Assembly (NCBI GenBank): GCA_029778535.1
Contig: JAKOQB010000203.1
Coordinates: 1 to 35,898, forward strand
From: Pseudomonadota bacterium
Lineage (GTDB): Bacteria; Pseudomonadota; Gammaproteobacteria; Burkholderiales; Burkholderiaceae_F
DNA: 35,898 nucleotides
Direction: 5' to 3'
Part shown: in pieces, positions 31,087-35,898 of the stretch
Numbering within the stretch: the first letter of the stretch is position 1
Layout of the letters: the number at the start of each line of letters is the position of its first letter
The notes under the pieces: generated by a model
What the model was told of the DNA's origin: nothing
What the model saw: the letters and a program-made list of their open reading frames with translations, nothing else
Database searches by the model: none
Program-made: the position numbers and the translations under genes

Positions 31087-31096
31087 CCGGCATCAG
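31083..31096. promoter_or_regulatory. possible FNR-like site upstream of the PPOX gene
   Basis: TTGAC-CGGC-ATCAG matches 8 of 10 positions of TTGAT-N4-ATCAA, overlaps the napB stop and lies about 63 nt before the next ATG. No A/T-rich -10 sits at the spacing seen for the other sites, so this is weak. Confidence 0.3.
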
Positions 31097-31152
31097 GCCG
31101 CGCGCCGACTGCGGGCGCCTGGCCTGGCCAGGGTATCTGAATGGGAGCGCCG

Positions 31153-32574
31153 ATGTTCGCAGGACCCGCGGGCAGCACGCATCCGAGCGCGGATGTGATC
31201 GTCGTCGGCGCCGGGCTGTCGGGGCTTGCGTGCGCGTTCCGGCTCGCGCGCGCCGGGCTGCAGGTCGAAGTGCTCGAAGCCGCAGCGCGCCCCGGCGGCG
31301 TGATCGGCTCGCGCAGGCGCGACGGCGTGCTGATCGAGTCCGGTCCCAACAGCGCGCTCGACACCTCGCCGCTGATCGGCGAACTGCTGCGCGATGCCGG
31401 CATCGGGGGCGAGCGGCTCGATGCGAACAGGATCGCCGACCGCCGCTACATCCTGCGCGGCGGCAAGCTGATCGCGATGCCGTTGTCGCCGCCGGCGTTG
31501 CTGCGCACGCCGCTATTCTCGTGGCGCACGAAGCTCGGGCTGCTGCGCGAGCCGTTCATCGCGCGCGCGCCGGCCGACGCGGAGGAAAGCGTGGCCGATT
31601 TCGTGCGCCGCCGGCTCGGCGACGAGTTCCTCGACTACGCGATCGAGCCCTTCGTCGCCGGCATCTACGCGGGCGATCCCGAGCTGCTGTCGGTCAAGGC
31701 GGCGTTTCCGCGGCTGGCTGCGCTGGAGCAGAACCACGGCAGCCTGATCCGCGGGATGATCGTCGGCGCGCGCGAACGCAGGAAGAATGCGGAGAAAGCG
31801 AAGAACACCGCGAAGAGCTTCTCTTTCCGCGCCGGCATGCAGACGCTGACCGACGCGCTGGCGCGCGGCGTCGGCACCGAACGGATCCGCTGCGGCGTGC
31901 ACGTCGATCGCGTGCGGCGCGAAAGCGACGGCCTGTTCACGGTGGAGGCCACGACCGACAGCCATCGCTTCGCGCGCACCGCGCGCGCGCTGGTGCTCGC
32001 GGTGCCCGCGTACGAGGCGGCGCGGCTGATCGCGCCGCTGGCGCCGACTGCGGCGGCGGCGCTGGAGCAGATCGTCTATCCGCCGGTGGCGAGCGTGGTC
32101 AGCGCGTACCGAAGAGGCGACGTCGCGCATCCGCTCGACGGCTTTGGCTTCCTCGCGCCGAAGAAGGAGCGGCCGCGCGTGCTCGGGACGCTCTTCTCCA
32201 GTTCGATGTTCGACGGCCGCGCGCCGGCCGACGTGGTCGCGTTGACGACCTTCGTCGGCGGGCTGCGCAACCCCGAACTGGCGTGCGAGGAGCCGCCGCA
32301 GATCGCCGCCATCGTGCGCGAATCGCTGCAGGCTTTCATCGGCGCGACCGAGCCGCTTTGGAGCGAGGTGACGCGCTGGCAGCGCGCGATCCCGCAGTAC
32401 GCGTTCGGGCACCTGGCGCGGATCGCGACCATCGAAAGCGCCGAGCAGGCGTTCGCGGGCCTCTTCTTCTGCGCCAACTACCGCGGCGGCGTGTCGGTCG
32501 GCGACTGCATCAAGTCGTCGCACGCGCTCGCCGAGCGCGTGGCCATGCGGCTCGGCCAGCGCGTGGCGGCCTGA
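31153..32574 (+). CDS. hemY: oxygen-dependent protoporphyrinogen oxidase (HemY/PPOX)
   Basis: FAD enzyme converting protoporphyrinogen IX to protoporphyrin IX, the step before iron insertion in heme synthesis. About 473 residues. N-terminal FAD fold DVIVVGAGLSGLACAFRLARAG, then the flavin-oxidase pattern EAAARPGGVIGSRRRDGVLIESGPNS (split here: PGGVIGS and ESGPNS), mid-domain FRAGMQTLTDALA, and the C-terminal FAD contact FCANYRGGVSVGDCI. ATG 31153 has GGGAG 5 nt upstream; ATG 31141 would add four residues. It follows napB by 66 nt and may share control with the cytochrome genes it supplies with heme. Family members need O2, which is notable beside anaerobic respiration genes. Confidence 0.92.
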   Translation: MFAGPAGSTHPSADVIVVGAGLSGLACAFRLARAGLQVEVLEAAARPGGVIGSRRRDGVLIESGPNSALDTSPLIGELLRDAGIGGERLDANRIADRRYILRGGKLIAMPLSPPALLRTPLFSWRTKLGLLREPFIARAPADAEESVADFVRRRLGDEFLDYAIEPFVAGIYAGDPELLSVKAAFPRLAALEQNHGSLIRGMIVGARERRKNAEKAKNTAKSFSFRAGMQTLTDALARGVGTERIRCGVHVDRVRRESDGLFTVEATTDSHRFARTARALVLAVPAYEAARLIAPLAPTAAAALEQIVYPPVASVVSAYRRGDVAHPLDGFGFLAPKKERPRVLGTLFSSSMFDGRAPADVVALTTFVGGLRNPELACEEPPQIAAIVRESLQAFIGATEPLWSEVTRWQRAIPQYAFGHLARIATIESAEQAFAGLFFCANYRGGVSVGDCIKSSHALAERVAMRLGQRVAA

Positions 32575-32690
32575 TTGACGCGTTTCGGTCATCGAGTCCC
32601 CCGTTCGAACCTGCGCGGCGTCAAATTCGCTTCGCTTGCGATTGCTATATGTGCGCCCTTCGCAAGCGGCGGATTTGAAGGGGATATCGA

Positions 32691-33017
32691 ATGAAGGAAG
32701 GCAAAACCACGCAATCGCGTTCGACCGCGGGCAAGAAACCGCGCAAGTCGACCGCACCCCGCAGCGATGCGCCCGCGTCGGGGGTCACCGCGGTGAAAAC
32801 CCGGAAGAAGCCGGCGCCGAAGCCGCAAAAGGACGAGGTCGTGCCGCAGGGGCGGTCGTCCGATGCAACCCCGCTCACGCGCGATGAGCGCGAGGTGCTA
32901 ATCGCACGGATCGCGTATTTCCGCGCCGAGGCGCGCGGCTTTGCACCGGGACACGAGCTCGACGACTGGTACGCGGCCGAGGCGGAGATCGAAGCGCAGC
33001 TTGCGCCGCGTCGGTGA
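32691..33017 (+). CDS. DUF2934-domain protein with a basic N-terminal tail
   Basis: 108 residues. Residues 1-50 are rich in Lys, Ser, Pro and Ala (TAGKKPRKSTAPRS, KTRKKPAPKPQKD), likely disordered and possibly nucleic-acid binding. Residues about 65-104 match the DUF2934 pattern: EREVLIARIAYFRAEARGF, APGHELDDWYAAEAEI. The function of this family is unknown. Ribosome-binding site GAAGGGG. It starts 116 nt after the PPOX gene with no clear terminator between them. Confidence 0.85.
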   Translation: MKEGKTTQSRSTAGKKPRKSTAPRSDAPASGVTAVKTRKKPAPKPQKDEVVPQGRSSDATPLTRDEREVLIARIAYFRAEARGFAPGHELDDWYAAEAEIEAQLAPRR

Positions 33018-33047
33018 AAGGCTTCGTCGAGGGATCACTGAACCGAA

Positions 33048-33408
33048 GCGCCGTATAGCCCCTTCTCCCGCATCAGCGGCAGAAGGCGGGGGATGAGGGC
33101 GCACGGGCCGTCCGCGACGCGCGAGGCCGTCGTCGTCGAACGCGAGGTCTCCCACTTGCAGGTGCATCTCGCGCACCGCGGCCGGCCGCGTCGTGAACCG
33201 CCGCGATGCTCCGCGCGACCACATGGCTCGGCGTGGCGAGGTTGATGTCGTGGCCGCCCTGATCCTGCAGCTCGAGCACCGTGTCGGCGATTTCGGCGTG
33301 TTCGACCTCGCGGCCGCAGCCCGTCTGCGAGATGTCGCGGTTCCGGCATCACACGCGGCCCAGGTTGCAGCGCGAGAGAAAGATCGTTCCGAGCCGCGCC
33401 AGCCGCGC
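33048..33408 (-). pseudogene. decayed PflX-like radical SAM protein (COG1313 type)
   Basis: Minus-strand remnant. One frame reads LGTIFLSRCNLGRV-stop-CRNRDISQTGCGREVE, then IADTVLELQDQGGHDINLAT and PSHVVARSIAAV, which follow the PflX-family order (CNLxCVFCxN-DISQ, then xELxxQGxHNINxVTPxH). In the CxxxCxxC cluster motif the second Cys is Arg and the residue before the third Cys is a stop. The family segment VREMHLQVGDLAFDDDGLARRG follows in another frame, so sequence between has been lost or frameshifted. About a third of a normal gene remains. It lies directly downstream of another decayed gene on the same strand. Confidence 0.75.
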
Positions 33409-33429
33409 CGGCGATCGGCACGCGCCGGC

Positions 33430-33675
33430 TCACGCGGCGGTCGCGCGCGATCGCACGGCGCCGCCGCGCGGCAGCGCCTCATCGACGTTGTGGTGCAGGA
33501 CGCGGCCGAAGCGGTCGAGGTGGCGGCGCGACAGCGCGACGCTCGGCGGCTGCGCGATCGCGTCGCAGATTGCGTCGCAGAACGTGTCGGGATGGCCCGG
33601 GCCCTTGCGCGCGACGATCTCGAGCGGCAGCAAAGCGGGCGCGGGTACGTCGAGACGCGATGCCCGAATCGGCAC
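33430..33675 (-). pseudogene. N-terminal fragment of archaeal-type S-adenosylmethionine synthetase
   Basis: 81 residues open from a GTG at 33675. The sequence LEIVARKGPGHPDTFCDAI ... LSRRHLDRFGRVLHHNVDEAL follows the N-terminus of archaeal-type methionine adenosyltransferase (EIVERKGxGHPDxICDGI ... FGxILHHNTD). The normal protein is about 400 residues; the match ends around GGA and a stop follows at 33430. In the same frame past the stop the sequence becomes the PflX-like remnant, so a deletion seems to have joined two former neighbours. Base composition is like the surroundings. Confidence 0.75.
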
Positions 33676-33824
33676 GGTCGACTTGCACCTCGCAATGGTC
33701 CGCGCCTCCGGCCGTTGAGATGGTCAACGGGCACGCGGCAGCTGTGCGAAATTGACGCGCGGCAATTCGCGCGCGACGCGAGTTGCGACACTTCGATCGA
33801 CGGCACGCCGGAAGGAGGTGCACC

Positions 33825-33995
33825 GTGACAATCGATCTGAGCCCGACAGAACGGGATCTGCTGAAGAAGGTTCTCAATTCCTATCTTGCCGAGCTGAGGC
33901 AGGCCATCGCGGCAACGAAGCGAGATACCTCGCCGCTGCACGCGGAAGAGAATCTGGTCAAGGAGCTGCAGAGAAAGGTGTCCGCGGCGGCGTGA
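33825..33995 (+). CDS. small conserved-type protein of unknown function (56 aa)
   Basis: 56 residues from a GTG preceded by a near-perfect ribosome-binding site (GAAGGAGGTG, 6 nt spacing), which decides the start over an in-frame upstream ATG at 33783. Sequence: DLSPTERDLLKKVLNSYLAE then LRQAIAATKRDTSPLHAEE and a final basic helix. Predicted as two or three amphipathic helices with no signal or membrane segment. It resembles small proteins of the pattern LSPEERxLLxxVLxxYLxELRxEIxxTD...(K/R)xxL found in several proteobacteria; no function is known to me. Confidence 0.75.
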   Translation: MTIDLSPTERDLLKKVLNSYLAELRQAIAATKRDTSPLHAEENLVKELQRKVSAAA

Positions 33996-34048
33996 AAGCG
34001 CCGGTTCGGCAGCCGGATCGCCATCAGCGCAGGCACGCGCGGCGACCG

Positions 34049-35560
34049 ATGGACGGGACCGTCAGCGGTGGGCGTCATGTTCGCCGGCATCTGATCGCGG
34101 CGTGCCTTGTTCTGCCGCTCGGGCTGCGCGCGATCGCGGCGATCGCGTCGCAGTTCGAGCTCTTCGTCGCGCCCGACCGGACGTTCGCGCTGTACAAGCC
34201 GGTCGGCTGGCAGGTGCAGGCGCAGCAGCACGCCGACGGGCGCACGGTGATGGCGGTCGCGCCCGGCGGGCATGCGTTCGTGCAGCTCACGCTGCTCAGG
34301 ACCGACGACCGCGGCAACGATTCCGTCGCGCTTGCTGCTCGCACGCTGAAGAACGTGCGCACGCAGATCCCCGGCCTGCGCATCGCCTGGGTGCGAGCGA
34401 CCGCCGACCGGCGCCGCGCCGTGGCGCAGATCGAGTACGAGAAGGCGGACCGCACCGCGATCCGCGGCCGCCGGTACTTCCTGATGAACCATCCCGAAGC
34501 GCGCGTGTTCGGCTACGAAACCGAGGCGTCCCGCTTCTCGCAGATGCAGCCGGAGCTGGTGTCGGTGCTGTCGAACTTCACGCTGCTCGATCCCGCGCAG
34601 TTCAAGCTGCCCGCGGGGCGCGAAGCGAGCGCGGTCGAGATCGCGCTTCAGCCGCGCCGCCTGCCGGACGGCTCGGCGACGCTGCAGTTGCCGGCCGACT
34701 GGCAGATGCTCGGCGCCAAGGGCGCCGTGCTGACCAAGAGCCGCGACGGCAACGCGGGCTTCGCGTTCAGCACCGGCGACTTCTGGGGCGGGTCGAACAT
34801 CCCGTACTTCGACAGCTCGCGGCTGCAGGGCGTGATCCATGCGCCGTACATGCCGCCGGTCGATGCGCTGCTCGCGCTGATGCAGCGCTACGGCTCGCGC
34901 GACTTCCGGCTGCTGCAACGAGCGGGCGACCCGGCGCGCGCGGCGGCCGTGAGCGCCGCGATCCGGCGTCGATCGGACGTCGAGACCGCGCTGCTCGTCT
35001 TCACCCACGACAACGGCGTGCGCTGCAAGGGCTACTTCGAGGTGATCGGCATGAGCCCGCTTGCCTCCGGGCACTGGGGCATCCTGTACCTCGGTGTCTG
35101 GGCGCCCGAGTCGCAGTTCGAGCGCGACCTGCCGACGCTCGTCCGGATCGCCGAGAGCTACCGCGTCGACGAGCGCTGGGCGGCCGATTACATCGCGCGC
35201 GGCGTCGAGAACCTGAAGCGGCAGATGGCGAAGACCGCGCAGATGATGGCCGACACCGCGCGCTCCGCCAGGGAGGCCTCGCTCGCCGCGTTCCAGGAGC
35301 GCGCGCGCAGCAGCGACTACATCGACTACAAGCGCACGATGACGATCCGCGGCGAGCAGGAATGGGTGTCGCAGGTCGAAGGCGGCGCGCTGTACCGCTC
35401 CGACCACTGGGGCCTGAGCCGCGAGGGCGAACGCGTCGCCGAGGGCCGGCCCTACAACTACTACAACTTCGAAGGGCAGAACCCCCGCTACAACGAGCAG
35501 ATGACGCCGGTCGATGCGTCGCGCGAGGTGTTCGAGCGCGTGTACGCGACGCGGCGGTAG
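34049..35560 (+). CDS. exported protein of unknown function with two PsbP/DcrB-like domains
   Basis: 503 residues. A hydrophobic segment after a basic start (HVRRHLIAACLVLPLG, about 10-33) looks like a signal peptide. Two mixed alpha/beta regions follow: residues about 38-175 (FELFVAPDRTFALYKPVGWQ ... SVLSNFTLLD) resemble PsbP/DcrB-type domains, which often start with a strand-turn pattern including PxGW; a second, weaker copy spans about 185-385 (ADWQMLG ... LPTLVRIAESYRVDERW). A helical, Met/Ala-rich stretch (about 395-430) and a polar, Tyr-rich tail (YNYYNFEGQNPRYNEQM) end the protein. Start ATG 34049 is tentative, with no strong ribosome-binding site. I do not recognise a specific function. 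Confidence 0.72.
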   Translation: MDGTVSGGRHVRRHLIAACLVLPLGLRAIAAIASQFELFVAPDRTFALYKPVGWQVQAQQHADGRTVMAVAPGGHAFVQLTLLRTDDRGNDSVALAARTLKNVRTQIPGLRIAWVRATADRRRAVAQIEYEKADRTAIRGRRYFLMNHPEARVFGYETEASRFSQMQPELVSVLSNFTLLDPAQFKLPAGREASAVEIALQPRRLPDGSATLQLPADWQMLGAKGAVLTKSRDGNAGFAFSTGDFWGGSNIPYFDSSRLQGVIHAPYMPPVDALLALMQRYGSRDFRLLQRAGDPARAAAVSAAIRRRSDVETALLVFTHDNGVRCKGYFEVIGMSPLASGHWGILYLGVWAPESQFERDLPTLVRIAESYRVDERWAADYIARGVENLKRQMAKTAQMMADTARSAREASLAAFQERARSSDYIDYKRTMTIRGEQEWVSQVEGGALYRSDHWGLSREGERVAEGRPYNYYNFEGQNPRYNEQMTPVDASREVFERVYATRR

Positions 35561-35843
35561 CGCCAGCGAGACGAGGGATGGCGCACCGGTCGGCTTCCAT
35601 GCGAGGGAATTGCGCTCTTTGACAGGGCTCGGCGCAATGGAGGTCGATCTGTGGCGGAAAGAGCGGTGGCGAGCACGTGGCGCTGAACGCAGGCAATCGG
35701 CCATCAACGGTCGCTGCCCATGGTGATCCATAGCTGACCATCGACGCCGCGTGCCAGTTACGATTGCGCGGTCATCGCCTGGTTTCGACCTCCAGACCGC
35801 GGCCGGGCGCTTCCACGGTTGCTACGCCCAGCGAGGGACAGCA
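35561..35843. other. non-coding stretch before the last gene
   Basis: 283 nt with no convincing gene, terminator or clear promoter. A TTGACA hexamer near 35620 has no -10 partner at normal spacing. Confidence 0.5.
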
Positions 35844-35898
35844 ATGGCAGTCACGTACGAAGAATGGCTGAGGGACGTTCAAGCCGTCGACATCGAGA
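35844..35898 (+). CDS. start of an unidentified gene (cut by the window edge)
   Basis: An ATG at 35844 preceded by GCGAGGGACA opens a frame MAVTYEEWLRDVQAVDIE that reaches the window end. Codon use is like the neighbours. Too short to assign. Confidence 0.5.
   Translation, partial: MAVTYEEWLRDVQAVDIE

Noticed and set aside
33715..33727. TTGA-N5-TCAA near the start of the pseudogene region
   Set aside because: Total length is 13 instead of 14 nt, so the half-sites are out of register; it lies in decayed sequence.
1..35898. CRISPR arrays, tRNA, rRNA, transposase genes, prophage
   Set aside because: I saw no regularly spaced repeats, no cloverleaf-like sequence and no transposase or phage protein in any plausible reading frame.

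Overview
The window is GC-rich DNA of a proteobacterium, most likely a betaproteobacterium of the Rhodocyclales/Burkholderiales type. This rests on codon use, a complete System I cytochrome c maturation operon, a NapDAGHB nitrate reductase, an Mtr/Pio-type electron conduit, DUF2934, and the style of the REP-like repeats. I cannot name a genus. Genes are dense and the theme is anaerobic respiration through multiheme cytochromes c.

Layout. (1) 1-5306, minus strand: a V/A-type ATPase operon in the order H-C-I-K-F-E-A, with three ATGA overlaps among H-C-I, one at K/F and one at E/A; subunit A runs off the left edge. (2) 5462-5761, plus strand: a small c551-like cytochrome and a strong terminator. 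(3) 6127-15241, plus strand: an extracellular electron transfer cluster with two OmcA/MtrC-type decaheme lipoproteins, a helix-hairpin-helix (ComEA-like) exported protein between them, an MtrA/DmsE decaheme cytochrome and an MtrB/PioB porin. (4) 15390-22708: the full ccmABCDEFGHI set. (5) 22787-24951: a three-heme cytochrome and an octaheme nitrite reductase of the TvNiR/ONR type with a CxxCK catalytic heme motif. (6) 25039-31086: a CcmI/NrfG-like TPR protein, then napD-napA-napG-napH-napB. (7) 31153-32574: an oxygen-dependent protoporphyrinogen oxidase. (8) 32691-35898: small genes of unknown function, two decayed genes on the minus strand (an archaeal-type S-adenosylmethionine synthetase and a PflX-like radical SAM protein), a 503-residue exported protein of unknown function, and the start of another gene.

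How it fits together. Nap reduces nitrate to nitrite and the octaheme enzyme can reduce nitrite to ammonium, so together they would give periplasmic DNRA. The Mtr conduit would move electrons across the outer membrane. Ccm and the NrfG-like protein attach the roughly 45 hemes c encoded here, and the PPOX gene feeds heme synthesis. No NapC/NrfH/CymA-type quinol dehydrogenase is visible; NapGH is the only quinol-to-periplasm route in the window.

Most notable observations. The stand-alone triheme cytochrome matches, in heme spacing and in every extra histidine, the N-terminal three-heme domain of the octaheme nitrite reductase encoded just downstream. A family of FNR/DNR-like palindromes (TTGAC-N4-GTCAA and close variants) precedes several of these units, with an ACAGT-type -10 element 35-36 nt from the start of the palindrome in three of them, which points to one anaerobic regulon that may include the V-type ATPase. 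The c551-like cytochrome carries His where c551 has its axial Met.
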